Assembly (NCBI GenBank): GCA_030647905.1
Contig: JAUSJA010000030.1
Coordinates: forward strand, 89,704 to 153,703
DNA from: Gemmatimonadaceae bacterium
GTDB taxonomy: Bacteria; Gemmatimonadota; Gemmatimonadetes; Gemmatimonadales; Gemmatimonadaceae
Length of the DNA stretch: 64,000 bases
Direction of reading: 5' to 3'
Below the pieces are notes generated by a model. That model was not told the DNA's origin. It ran no database searches and saw nothing but the letters and a program-made list of their open reading frames with translations. The number at the start of each line of letters is the position of its first letter. Positions within the stretch are counted from its first letter, which is position 1. Below, piece after piece: positions 9,188 through 17,748 of the stretch. Position numbers and translations under genes: made by a program.

Positions 9188-10029
9188 GCCGGCCTCCACA
9201 GTGGCTCGGGCGACTCGAAGTCGCCGATATCGAAGCGGCGGCCCAGCTCCTCTATTGCCGGCTCCACCCACTTCCTCGTCTTCTCGTCGAGCAACGCGAA
9301 CGGATCGGCGCGCAGCTCCGCGAGCCACAGCTCGGTCAGCGCGCGCGCAGAAGCGGCGAGAACCTCGGGATGCCCTTCCACGCGCCGGCACACACCGGCG
9401 TCGATCGCCTCGTCAAGCAGTCGCGGCCAATCGTAGTCGAGACCGGTGCCGAGCGGTCTCACATGGTAGTCGAGCGAGCCCTCCACCACTGTGCCGTCGC
9501 CCATCACGACCTTCCCCGGGAAAACCTTGTCATAGCGGTACACCGGCCCGCCCGCGACACGCTCGGCGAAATGCACGATCGTGTTGTAATGGAATGTGTC
9601 TCCGTAGTACAGCACCACGCCATCACGCCGCATGAGATCCGCAAAGATCGAGTCTCCGCCGAACGGGTCGGTGTCCGGCCCCCACGCCGGCGATGGAGCG
9701 GCGCCGAGGCCGGCGACCGAGAACATCGGGATCGGGGTCCGCCACTCCGCCGCGTGCGTGCGAAAGCGCTCGGGGATCGGCCCGAGCTGCGATTCGTTGG
9801 CGACGACGTCGAATACGTGCGTCTTCGGGAAATCGTAGTTGAACGACGGCAGCCACAACGCGCGATCGCCGGCGGCATCGCGAAGAACGGCAATGTGGGA
9901 ATCAAGATACGCTTCGCGGTCGCGCACTGGCTCAACGAGGCGGGTGGTGCGGAACGGATCCGAATGCACGAACACCGGGCCGCTTCCCATGGAGCCGATC
10001 AGCTCGCCGATAAACGATGCCACGCTCAC
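9184..10029 (-). CDS. AAC(3)-family N-acyltransferase-like protein
   Basis: A 281-residue protein of the aminoglycoside 3-N-acetyltransferase fold (Antibiotic_NAT family). The conserved segment near residue 140 reads GDTFHYNTIVHFAERVAG, matching the family's NTxxHxxE catalytic region. GGDSIFADLMRRDGVVLYYG precedes it. Family members in polysaccharide clusters are usually thought to acylate amino sugars rather than antibiotics. The neighbouring ACP, AMP-ligase and SDR suggest the acyl donor may be an unusual carrier-bound group. GTG 10029 overlaps the upstream TGA (GTGA). Confidence 0.8.
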   Translation of the reverse strand: MSVASFIGELIGSMGSGPVFVHSDPFRTTRLVEPVRDREAYLDSHIAVLRDAAGDRALWLPSFNYDFPKTHVFDVVANESQLGPIPERFRTHAAEWRTPIPMFSVAGLGAAPSPAWGPDTDPFGGDSIFADLMRRDGVVLYYGDTFHYNTIVHFAERVAGGPVYRYDKVFPGKVVMGDGTVVEGSLDYHVRPLGTGLDYDWPRLLDEAIDAGVCRRVEGHPEVLAASARALTELWLAELRADPFALLDEKTRKWVEPAIEELGRRFDIGDFESPEPLWRPA

Positions 10030-11333
10030 TTCTGCTTGAACCGGTGGCTCACCGCAACTTTGCCAATGATGACCCGGTGAGGCGAGAGCTGCTTCTGAAG
10101 GTGCGTGCGAAAGTGAGCCATGATGGCGCGGCGATCGAGCGACGCGCCATCGCGCGGCTCGACGGTGACTTCGATATGCTGGCCCGTGATCGGGTTCGGC
10201 ACGCCCACCGCCTTGGCGCGCAGAACGTCGGGATGCAGCAGCGCCACACGCTCGACTTCACCGGGCAGGATCTTGAGCCCGCCGACGTTTACTATCTCCT
10301 TCGCGCGTCCGACGACCTTGATGAACTCACCGTCCTGCTCGACGATGTCGCCCGTGTCGTACCATCCGTCAACGAACGGTGACGGCGCGTTGAGATAGCC
10401 AAGCATCCGGTTGGCCGATCGCATTTGGAGCACGCCCTCCACGATCCGCGTCTCGATCCCCGTCCCGCCGATCCGCATCCACAGACTGTCGCGCGCCTTC
10501 GACTTGACCTGGAACACGCCAAGCTCGGAGAGACCGTACGTCTGCCTGAGATCCACCGCGGGCAGCTTCGCGGCGAGGCGGTCGAGTGTCCCCTGGTCCA
10601 TCCGTTCGGTTCCGTAGGTGATGACGCGGAGATCGGGGAACTTCATCGCGTCGAACACGCCCGTGAGCAGCATCATGCGAAGAAATGTCGGCGTCGCCGG
10701 CAGCAGCTCTACGCGATGCTTCACCATTTCCGCGGCGATCGTCTCCGGCGTGCGCTCGGAGGGAACAATCACCACGCCCTTGTTGAACAGCGTGTGCAGC
10801 ATCGTGTTGATGCCGCCGGCGTGATCGAACAGAAGGAAATTGAGCGCGCGGAGCGGAGCGCGCGGAACGGCGTAGCGCTCGAGAAAATTGTCAAAGTCGT
10901 GGAGGATCGCTTTGGGGCGACCGGTGGTTCCCGACGAGAAGAAGACAATGCCGGGGTGCCCGCTGCGGCGGAGCTCCTCGATCAGCCGATGCGCTGCGGC
11001 GGACTGCCCCCCGCGGTGCTCCAGGCGGCCACCGCGAATGATCCACTCGGCGCGACCGGTCTCGAAGAAATACTCATGGTCGGCGCTCGTCCCCTCAGTG
11101 AGAGGCATCAGGATCACGCCGCGGTCGAGCAGCTCCAGCATCGTCGCGATCGTGGGGCCGTCGAAGTCGCCGACAAGCGCCACCACCGCGCCCCGTGGAA
11201 TGGCCGCGAGATCCACTCCCGGCTGCGCGGCCGCTCCGGCGATGTCATCGAAGGCGAGACTGCCGCCCGGGCCGATCAGGAAGGGCTCGTGGTTCCCGGC
11301 GTTCCGTCTGCCGAGCTCCTCGAGGATGCGCAC
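10026..11333 (-). CDS. AMP-dependent acyl/aryl ligase (ANL superfamily)
   Basis: A 435-residue adenylate-forming enzyme. It has the P-loop-like FFSSGTTGRPKAILHD near residue 130, YGLSELG, WYDTGDIV, the hinge GRAKEIVNVGGLKI and a C-terminal HRFKQK carrying the likely catalytic lysine. It is shorter than typical acyl-CoA synthetases (about 500 residues), which may reflect a trimmed N-terminal domain. It probably activates a carboxylic acid as acyl-AMP and loads it on the ACP encoded two genes upstream. GTG 11333 shares one base with the upstream TAG (TAGTG). The longer frame upstream lies in the SDR gene and has no homology. Confidence 0.86.
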   Translation of the reverse strand: MRILEELGRRNAGNHEPFLIGPGGSLAFDDIAGAAAQPGVDLAAIPRGAVVALVGDFDGPTIATMLELLDRGVILMPLTEGTSADHEYFFETGRAEWIIRGGRLEHRGGQSAAAHRLIEELRRSGHPGIVFFSSGTTGRPKAILHDFDNFLERYAVPRAPLRALNFLLFDHAGGINTMLHTLFNKGVVIVPSERTPETIAAEMVKHRVELLPATPTFLRMMLLTGVFDAMKFPDLRVITYGTERMDQGTLDRLAAKLPAVDLRQTYGLSELGVFQVKSKARDSLWMRIGGTGIETRIVEGVLQMRSANRMLGYLNAPSPFVDGWYDTGDIVEQDGEFIKVVGRAKEIVNVGGLKILPGEVERVALLHPDVLRAKAVGVPNPITGQHIEVTVEPRDGASLDRRAIMAHFRTHLQKQLSPHRVIIGKVAVSHRFKQK

Positions 11334-12016
11334 TACGCGCCGCCGACGTGCATGATCTGTCCGCTGATCATCGAGCTCTCGTCCGAGAGCAGGAGCGAGA
11401 GGATGTTCCACACGTCTTCGGGTGTGCCCTGGCGCGGGATGATCTGCTGGCGGACCACTGCTTCGACCTTGTCCTTCGGGACCTTCGCGATGAGCGCCGT
11501 ATCTATGGGGCCGGGGGCAATGGCATTGACCGTCACTCCGTGCGGCGCCATCTCACGGGCGAACGCGCGCGTGAATCCCTCGACCCCCGCCTTGGACGCG
11601 ACGTAGATCGCTTCACCCTTGATGGCGAGCGGCACGCCAAGTGTGGAAAAGTTGACGATGCGTCCCGATCCGCGCTTGATGAGCGCGGGTGCGACCTGCT
11701 GGCAACAGAAGATGGTGCCGAGAAGGTTTGTCTCGACAATCCGTCTCACGGTCTCCGGCGGCGTCGTCACGACGAGATTCATGGACGCGATCCCGGCGCA
11801 ATTGATCAACGCGAATACGCTTTTGTCGCGCCGAAGATCGCCGAGCGCGGCAGCGATGGATGCGGGATCCGAGACGTCGGCGGCGCGCATCTCGAAGGCC
11901 GCGTCGGCTGCCGGCGTCCGGCCGACGCCGACCACGCGGTAGCCGCGGGAGTGCAGCTGGTCGGCGCAGAAGCGACCGAGCCCGCGCGACGCACCGGTGA
12001 CGATGACGGTGTCCAT
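11333..12016 (-). CDS. short-chain dehydrogenase/reductase, FabG-like
   Basis: A 227-residue SDR. The cofactor site is TGASRGLG at residues 7-14, followed by NCAG, a catalytic serine in IVNFSTLG, and YVASK as the catalytic Tyr-Lys pair. The IAPGPIDT and C-terminal SGQIMHVGG segments match 3-oxoacyl-ACP reductases. Its place between an ACP gene and an AMP-ligase gene suggests it reduces a carrier-bound keto-acyl group used to decorate a sugar. ATG 12016 directly abuts the TAA of the ACP gene. Confidence 0.9.
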   Translation of the reverse strand: MDTVIVTGASRGLGRFCADQLHSRGYRVVGVGRTPAADAAFEMRAADVSDPASIAAALGDLRRDKSVFALINCAGIASMNLVVTTPPETVRRIVETNLLGTIFCCQQVAPALIKRGSGRIVNFSTLGVPLAIKGEAIYVASKAGVEGFTRAFAREMAPHGVTVNAIAPGPIDTALIAKVPKDKVEAVVRQQIIPRQGTPEDVWNILSLLLSDESSMISGQIMHVGGA

Positions 12017-12304
12017 TTACGACTGCGGCAGCTCGGACAGATGACGCGCGAGAGTCCCGACGCTGCGCAGGACGCTGCGCGCCTCGGACATCGCGCTGTC
12101 GCTCGTCCAGTCGAAATGCGCCCCGAGCTGGTCGCGCGCGTACTCCTCGGCGGCGAGCAGCAGCATCACCAGATCGGCGGAGTCCACCACGCGGCCGGCG
12201 CCGACAAGGACTGTGTTGGCCGTGACCGACCCGGCCGACTGGCCGGTCAGCGATGCGACCTCATCGCGCACGAACTTCTCAACGTCTTCGTAAGCAGCTG
12301 CCAT
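12017..12304 (-). CDS. acyl carrier protein
   Basis: A 95-residue acidic protein with the carrier motif VDSADLVMLL. Ser42 is the expected 4'-phosphopantetheine attachment site. The sequence before it (NTVLVGAGRVV) corresponds to the usual loop of ACP and PCP domains. It is a dedicated, cluster-embedded carrier rather than housekeeping AcpP, since it lies between a methyltransferase gene and an SDR/AMP-ligase pair. The ATG at 12304 follows the stop of an 11-codon mini-ORF with no gap. Confidence 0.88.
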   Translation of the reverse strand: MAAAYEDVEKFVRDEVASLTGQSAGSVTANTVLVGAGRVVDSADLVMLLLAAEEYARDQLGAHFDWTSDSAMSEARSVLRSVGTLARHLSELPQS

Positions 12305-12340
12305 TCAGTGAGCCTCGGATTTCATGTTCGAATCTGTCAT
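12305..12340 (-). other. 11-codon mini-ORF coupling the methyltransferase to the ACP gene
   Basis: The gap between the methyltransferase stop (TGA at 12339-12337) and the ACP start (ATG at 12304) holds an ATG at 12340 that overlaps that stop as ATGA. It is followed by eleven codons (MTDSNMKSEAH) and a TGA immediately before the ACP ATG. Ribosomes could be handed across the gap by re-initiation. It may equally be chance; no conservation can be judged from one sequence. Confidence 0.25.
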
Positions 12341-13839
12341 TTCGTGCAGATGAGCAGCGACCGCGTTTCGGGGTGCGACGCTACGACCTCGACGCTCCCG
12401 AAGTGCGACCCGAGCGCAGCCATGAGATTCTCCCGCGTGTACCACCCGAACGATCCCCGGGCCGCGTTCCAGGCCGGAAAGAACCCAGGATCGCTGGTGA
12501 TCATCTGGTCGTCCATGTCCACGAACTCGACGCAAAGATACTTCGTCGAGAGGCGGCCGAGTATCGCGGCGATGGCCTCGAAGGTCAGGGCCTGGCCCAG
12601 CGCGAGGTGGTGGACGATCGCGAGGGCGAGGACCAACTCGCACTGGAGCCGCTCATCGGGGGGCGCGACGACCGGCGCGCCATCGCCGATGAGCGACAGC
12701 GATGGCTCGTTCTCGTACACCCTCGGATAGAGCGGCGGCAGCGGTGCGGTGAGATTCGCGACCAGCGGCAGGATGTCGAGCCGCTCCCGGCGGGCATCGC
12801 CGAACAGGCGGTCGATCGAGGCCTCGTCGAGGTCCACCGCGACGACCGAGCTGCCGAGCCTGGCGGCGAGCATCGAGAACCATCCCGTATTGCTGCCGAG
12901 GTCGAGGACAGTGCGCGGGTTGAGCCGCGTGAGCGTTTCGTGCACGCCGCGCTGCTTGTCCGTCCAGTCGTCGCTCGGGGTCGCCGCGAACACCTCCTTC
13001 TTGTCCTCGTAGTAGCTGCTGTATGCGCTGCCTTTCAGGGCCGCCTTTCTCGACGCGATGATGTGCCGCAGCCGGCGGAAGAAGCGCGGCTTTTGCGGCC
13101 CCTTCTCCACAAGAGTGACGAGAAGCCATCGCGCCTCGACCTCGTACATCACGCGGTCGGCGAACGATCCTTCGAACGCCTCCTGCCGCGTGATCACCGA
13201 CTCCGACGCATTGAGCGTAGTCTCGTAGATGCGGCGCCTGGCCTGCGCGTGCAGGCCGCGATGCATCATCATCAACGGAAGCCCGAAGTACGGCTCGAAC
13301 ATCAGGCGGTACATCTCGTAGATCGCTTTCGACGTCTCGTCCCACAGGGCGCCGATCCCCTCGGGAGGCCGTCCCGACTGGAGATGGGGCTGCTTCGGCA
13401 GATCGGAGATCGGGATGATGGACGTGAAGTCCACGAACACCGGACGGGTCCCCGAGAACAGGATGTTGTGCGGGTGCCAGTCCTTGATCGTGAGGCCGTG
13501 CTCCTCGAGCCGCTCGTAGAGTGCAATGTGGAGCAGCGCCGCCTCGCCGAACATCGCGGCCGACCATTCGTGCGGATACGTGACGAACGGAATTCGCTCG
13601 TGCTCGAGCACCATTTCGTACGCCAGCCCGGGGTGCGGATTCTCCGCCAGCTCGCGCGTCGGGACGATGCCGTGGCTGAAGAGATCGTGCTCCTCGCAAA
13701 CGCGGAGCACCCGGCGCACGGTGTCCGCGTGTCCGCTGTAGATGCCGCGAAGAACGCGGTCGCCGCTCACGAATGGCTCGCCGGCAGTATCGAATCCGAC
13801 GAGGCGCGTCACCTGCGCGGATGTCCGGGCTGCGGTCAC
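12337..13839 (-). CDS. SAM-dependent methyltransferase with N-terminal kinase-like region
   Basis: A 500-residue protein with two parts. The N-terminal part contains GLTIKDWHPHNILF and PVFVDFTS, reminiscent of the catalytic loop (HxDxxxxN) and metal-binding DFG segment of lipopolysaccharide- or aminoglycoside-kinase-like folds, with a DWHPHN variant. The C-terminal part is a class I methyltransferase: TVLDLGSNTGWFSMLAARLG (motif I) and VVAVDLDEASID, then a methylation-specific region ending RSLLICTK. The likely job is methylation, possibly with phosphorylation, of a glycan or lipid-linked intermediate. GTG 13839 overlaps the upstream TGA (GTGA). Confidence 0.8.
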   Translation of the reverse strand: MTAARTSAQVTRLVGFDTAGEPFVSGDRVLRGIYSGHADTVRRVLRVCEEHDLFSHGIVPTRELAENPHPGLAYEMVLEHERIPFVTYPHEWSAAMFGEAALLHIALYERLEEHGLTIKDWHPHNILFSGTRPVFVDFTSIIPISDLPKQPHLQSGRPPEGIGALWDETSKAIYEMYRLMFEPYFGLPLMMMHRGLHAQARRRIYETTLNASESVITRQEAFEGSFADRVMYEVEARWLLVTLVEKGPQKPRFFRRLRHIIASRKAALKGSAYSSYYEDKKEVFAATPSDDWTDKQRGVHETLTRLNPRTVLDLGSNTGWFSMLAARLGSSVVAVDLDEASIDRLFGDARRERLDILPLVANLTAPLPPLYPRVYENEPSLSLIGDGAPVVAPPDERLQCELVLALAIVHHLALGQALTFEAIAAILGRLSTKYLCVEFVDMDDQMITSDPGFFPAWNAARGSFGWYTRENLMAALGSHFGSVEVVASHPETRSLLICTK

Positions 13840-15539
13840 GCCGCTCCGACCTCGCGCTCGGAGAGGGCGACCAGATCCTCCGTCATGTTGAAGTCGCGGC
13901 CATCCACCAGCCGGTCGCAGACGAACTCGATGAACGCATCCTTCCCGGGCAGCAGCAGCTCACGCTTCTCGTGCTGGAGCCCCCACCACTCGGTGCGTGG
14001 ATCGTGCACGATCTCGAGCGGGATCTGCCGCTGGATGAAGTGCGAGTATGCGTACTTGCGCACGTCACGCCGCTGCTGATCGGTAAGACGTCCGAGACGC
14101 GACGCGCCCTTCAGGAACCGGCGGTAGGTGATAGGCGTCATTCCTTCGTGCGCAAAGCCGAGCCCGCCGTAGTGCGCCTCGCCGGCGAGAATCACCGGCT
14201 TGCCCATGAGCGCGAGTTCGAGACCGGCAGTGCCGTACACCGTGACGCCGCCATCTATCAGCTCGAACATGTTGGCCGGGCTGATGTCCTCTTCCGCTGG
14301 AATGACCCGCACGTGGTCGGGCAGCTCGGGGAATTCCCGCTCGATCAGTCGCTGGACGCCGCTGGCGGGGTTATCCCACGCCTCGATCGGATGGATCTTG
14401 ATCAGCCACTGAACGTCGGGGATCTCGATGGCGTGGCGAATGGTGTCTATCATCCAGTCGTCGAACGACGGATACGCCATCGGCGCGTAGTCGGACACGC
14501 TGTCCCAGTTGATATGGGCAAGCACGGCGAAAACGGGCTTGTCGGTGGGCGCGTACTTCTTCTTCAGCTCGCTGACGTCCTGGCGATAAGTCTTGATGTG
14601 CTTCATGTCGAAGCTGATCTGCCGGTGGTAGCGGTCCTCGAAGAACTTGTCGAGTCGGGCGTTCTCCCGCGGCGAGAGCTCGCGGCTCCTGATGTCCTCC
14701 CAGCAGGCGCGGCTCAGCTTCTTGAAATCAATGCGCGAGGGGTCCTCGACGTGGCGAAGGTAGAAATGCCACGAGAGATACGACGCCTTCCACCCGGTCA
14801 CGGGGATGCCGCGCTCGAACGCGGTGTGAATGGCGGGGCCCCAGTCTATGTAAGTGCCGTGCGACATGAATACGCGCCACGGATTGAACCGGTCGAGCGC
14901 GCGGGCGGCGGCGCAGGCGGACACGAGCCCGCTGTACGCATACTCGCGCACGATCGCCTCGTGGCCCGTCAGCGCGGCACCCTGGAGGTATCGCACGACA
15001 GACGAACGCACGTTCTTCCCGACGTTCAGGCCGTTGTAGGAGAGCGTGTCGAGTGTGTCCCACGTCACGTCGGCGGTGCTCTGCCAGAGCTCGTCGCGCT
15101 CCGCGTCCGTCAGGAAATCACCGTTGTAAGAGTACGGAATTCCCATCTGCTCGAGCACAGCGCTCGTCTTGCGCGTGCAGGTCAGGCAGGCGTCGCGCCA
15201 TTTCGCGATCGGCACTCCCTCCTGCACGGTGCGGATGGCACAGCCGCGGTAAGGCGCATTGCAGATGATGGCGTGGACGTCATACCCGCGCAGCTTCATC
15301 GCCGCGGCGATGGATGCCTCGACATGCAGAAGCAGCGGCATGCCCCCCGGTACCCAGAAGAGAAGCGTTCCCTTCGACTGATCAATGTCGCGGCCATGCT
15401 TGTACAGCTGAGCCATCTTCCGCGTGCGGTGCTCTTCGGTGTGCTTGAAGAGCGCCTGCACCAGCAGCGGCGATTTCTGGATTGCGATGTGCGCGGCCAT
15501 CCGCGCATACCGGTTCAAGGATTTCAGAGGAGAGCGCAA
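13836..15539 (-). CDS. capsule polysaccharide synthesis-type glycosyltransferase (GT-B-like)
   Basis: A 567-residue protein. The C-terminal half has IKIHPIEAWDNP, then ELIDGGVTVYGTAGLELALMGKPVILAGEAHYGG. This resembles the GT-B-like donor domain of capsule synthesis proteins of the KpsC/KpsS (Capsule_synth) type, and of CDP-glycerol or epimerase-like folds. An internal FMSHGTYIDWGPA motif fits the same group. The first reading-frame start is TTG 15539; ATG 15500 would remove 13 residues. Neither has a clear ribosome site. The 3' end overlaps the next gene by GTGA. The exact acceptor and sugar are unknown. Confidence 0.72.
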   Translation of the reverse strand: MRSPLKSLNRYARMAAHIAIQKSPLLVQALFKHTEEHRTRKMAQLYKHGRDIDQSKGTLLFWVPGGMPLLLHVEASIAAAMKLRGYDVHAIICNAPYRGCAIRTVQEGVPIAKWRDACLTCTRKTSAVLEQMGIPYSYNGDFLTDAERDELWQSTADVTWDTLDTLSYNGLNVGKNVRSSVVRYLQGAALTGHEAIVREYAYSGLVSACAAARALDRFNPWRVFMSHGTYIDWGPAIHTAFERGIPVTGWKASYLSWHFYLRHVEDPSRIDFKKLSRACWEDIRSRELSPRENARLDKFFEDRYHRQISFDMKHIKTYRQDVSELKKKYAPTDKPVFAVLAHINWDSVSDYAPMAYPSFDDWMIDTIRHAIEIPDVQWLIKIHPIEAWDNPASGVQRLIEREFPELPDHVRVIPAEEDISPANMFELIDGGVTVYGTAGLELALMGKPVILAGEAHYGGLGFAHEGMTPITYRRFLKGASRLGRLTDQQRRDVRKYAYSHFIQRQIPLEIVHDPRTEWWGLQHEKRELLLPGKDAFIEFVCDRLVDGRDFNMTEDLVALSEREVGAA

Positions 15540-15607
15540 ATTTCAGTGGATTTGGTTGTGCGGGGCCAGGCCTCGAGCCCCGCGCATCGCGGACGGCTAA
15601 ATCTGAC

Positions 15608-16459
15608 TCAACCCTGCGGTACCCAGGCAATCACCGACGCCGCGAGAAGCGGGTTCGGACCGAAGGCAGGAGAACTCTCGGCGATGATCTTGAGCGAGCC
15701 CCGCGCCTCGTGATCGTGCAGAATGGTCACCAGATTCCGGTTGTATCCGTTGGCCTGAATATAACGCCGCCTGAGAAGGCCCAGCAGGGTGCTTTCGTCG
15801 CAATGTTCATAGACGGGCTCCACGTGCACCACCGCCGCCGGACGGAGCGCGGACAACCCCTCGACGAACGCGTCGCCGATGGGCTCGATGTACTGGGCCG
15901 CATAGGCCGTAAAGACGGTGCTGCCCTCGGGGATCGTGATCCCCGCCGTGCGACCCGAGGCGAGATCGCACCACCCGGTCGAGAGCGCCGTCCCCTCCCG
16001 ACTCGCGATCGCCGCGGCAAGCTCGGGGCCGGTCGAAGTGCAGTCGGCGGCAAATAGCGGGATGCCGGCGAATTCGGCCCGCCGCGCGAGCCCCAGGATC
16101 ACACTTCCGTAACCGCAACCGAGCTCGACCAGCCCGGCCGCATTCAGATGCGGCTGGAGCGCCCCCGCGACGATGTCCAGATAAGCCGCGTGCGATTCCT
16201 CCGGCGTCATCAGCACAAGGTCGTCGCCCAGCGCCACCAGAGTCTCCTTCGGATCCCCCGCCGCCCATCGGTCCACTTCGTCGAGCCCCGCCCCCGGATT
16301 CTTTCTGAATCGCTCGAGAAGCTCGCCCCATTTCTCCCGGCCGAACTCACGCTCGATCTCATCCGGAGTCCTCCGCTTCTCCGGCCATGGCTCAAGGCCG
16401 AGCAGCCGCGCCGGCCAGGGCGAATATTTCGGAAGATCGTCGAGCGGACGGAGCTTCAT
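15608..16459 (-). CDS. class I SAM-dependent methyltransferase
   Basis: A 283-residue protein with GLVELGCGYGSVILGLA as the SAM-binding glycine loop near residue 115, and PLFAADCTSTGPEL as the next strand and loop. The N-terminal 80 residues (KYSPWPARLLGLEPW) are not part of the core fold and may bind the substrate. It lies five bases after the aminotransferase stop, so it is cotranscribed. The substrate is probably an amino or deoxy sugar of the glycan made here. Confidence 0.82.
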   Translation of the reverse strand: MKLRPLDDLPKYSPWPARLLGLEPWPEKRRTPDEIEREFGREKWGELLERFRKNPGAGLDEVDRWAAGDPKETLVALGDDLVLMTPEESHAAYLDIVAGALQPHLNAAGLVELGCGYGSVILGLARRAEFAGIPLFAADCTSTGPELAAAIASREGTALSTGWCDLASGRTAGITIPEGSTVFTAYAAQYIEPIGDAFVEGLSALRPAAVVHVEPVYEHCDESTLLGLLRRRYIQANGYNRNLVTILHDHEARGSLKIIAESSPAFGPNPLLAASVIAWVPQG

Positions 16460-16464
16460 GATGA

Positions 16465-17748
16465 CTACCGGGTAGCGGGTAGCTGGTACCGGTTCTCGTA
16501 CACCTTCTCGAACGCGGTTACGACGTCCATCAAGTCCGCCTCAGTCATGCTGGCGTGGATGACGTCGGTGCACATAAGCTCCTTGTAGTACAGCCGCTCG
16601 ATCACCGGGCAGATTCCCGGCTCGTAGCTGACCGTGCCCTTCCAGCCGGGATAGGTGAACGGAAACCCGTCCTTTCCGAAGGCAATGCGCTTCTGGTACA
16701 TGGGCTCGAGATAGATCGGCTCGGTGTACCCCTTCACCATCGGGATCCCCTCGGCGTTGAGCGCATCCACGAACCGGTCGCGCGAAACACCGACGACATC
16801 CTCGTCGAACCTCAACGCGTACCGGTAATACCCGTGCATGACGCCCTCCTTCACGACCGGCGTGCGCAGTCCGGGGAACAATCTCAGCCGCTCCGTCAGA
16901 AACTCAGCGCACGCCACGCGCGGCGGATGCAGCGCCGGCAGCTTCCTGAGCTGCTCGATGCCGATCGCCGCCTCTATCTCCGTCATGCGATAGTTGAACC
17001 CGACGAGGTTCACGATGTCCTCGACACCCATGTCCTTCACCACCACTTCACCGTGGTTGCGGATCAGCGCCAGGCGATCGGCCAATCTTGCATCGTCGGT
17101 GACTACAACTCCGCCTTCACCGGTGTGAATCGTCTTGTGATAGTTGAGACTGAACACACCCATGTGGGCGAGCGTGCCGGCGTGCCGCCCGTTGTACGTC
17201 GCACCGGGAGCCTGCGCCGCATCCTCGATCACGACGAGGTTCCGCTCACGCGCGATCTCCATTATCCCGTCAATGTCGGCCGGATGGCCGAGCAGGTCCA
17301 CGACGATGATCGCCTTCGTGTACGGACTGAGGCGCTGGCGGATCGTTTCGGGAGTGATGCAGAACGTGTCCTCGTCTATGTCGGCAAATACGGGAATCGC
17401 GCCGTAGACGATTGCCGCCGATGCCGAGGCCGTCATCGTGTACGGCGAGACGATGACTTCGTCTCCCGGCCCCACTCCCGCCGCGCCGACCGCGGCGTAG
17501 AGACCCGACGTCGCGGCGTTGACGGACACCGCGTGCTTCACGCCAAAGAACGCTTCCCAGTCGCGCTCCAGCCGCTGCACATTCGTCCCGCCGTGGAACG
17601 CGGGCGACCATGTGCCGAGAAATCCGGAAAGCTCTCCGCTGTCGAGCACCGCGGCGACCGCGCGCTTTTCCTCTTCGCCGATGGTGTTGTACCGTGGGAA
17701 TGGCGTGGTGCGGACGGGTGTGCCGCCGTTGATCGCGAGCCGGCTCAC
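16465..17748 (-). CDS. DegT/DnrJ/EryC1-family sugar aminotransferase
   Basis: A 427-residue PLP-dependent aminotransferase. It shows AAT-fold segments VSVNAATSGLYAAVGA, VIVSPYTMTAS, VVIEDAAQAPGA and SLNYHKTIHTGEGG, in which Lys205 should form the internal aldimine. It adds an amino group to a nucleotide-activated or free keto-sugar. The start is GTG 17748 (GTGA overlap with the oxidoreductase gene); the upstream frame is antisense-like. The last codons (YQLPATR) and the TAG lie within a short copy of the heptanucleotide repeat seen elsewhere in this window, so the C-terminus appears to be repeat-derived. Confidence 0.9.
   Translation of the reverse strand: MSRLAINGGTPVRTTPFPRYNTIGEEEKRAVAAVLDSGELSGFLGTWSPAFHGGTNVQRLERDWEAFFGVKHAVSVNAATSGLYAAVGAAGVGPGDEVIVSPYTMTASASAAIVYGAIPVFADIDEDTFCITPETIRQRLSPYTKAIIVVDLLGHPADIDGIMEIARERNLVVIEDAAQAPGATYNGRHAGTLAHMGVFSLNYHKTIHTGEGGVVVTDDARLADRLALIRNHGEVVVKDMGVEDIVNLVGFNYRMTEIEAAIGIEQLRKLPALHPPRVACAEFLTERLRLFPGLRTPVVKEGVMHGYYRYALRFDEDVVGVSRDRFVDALNAEGIPMVKGYTEPIYLEPMYQKRIAFGKDGFPFTYPGWKGTVSYEPGICPVIERLYYKELMCTDVIHASMTEADLMDVVTAFEKVYENRYQLPATR
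16471..16491. repeat. three-unit heptanucleotide array (GGTAGCG type)
   Basis: Three consecutive 7-bp units, GGTAGCG, GGTAGCT and GGTACCG, are the reverse complement of the CG[CT]TACC units found at 37980, 49644 and 60623. They encode the last residues of the aminotransferase gene on the minus strand. Confidence 0.6.

Noticed and set aside
9184..10029. Aminoglycoside resistance gene
   Set aside because: The AAC(3) fold is present, but the gene is translationally coupled inside a polysaccharide operon with ACP and AMP-ligase genes, so sugar N-acylation is more likely.
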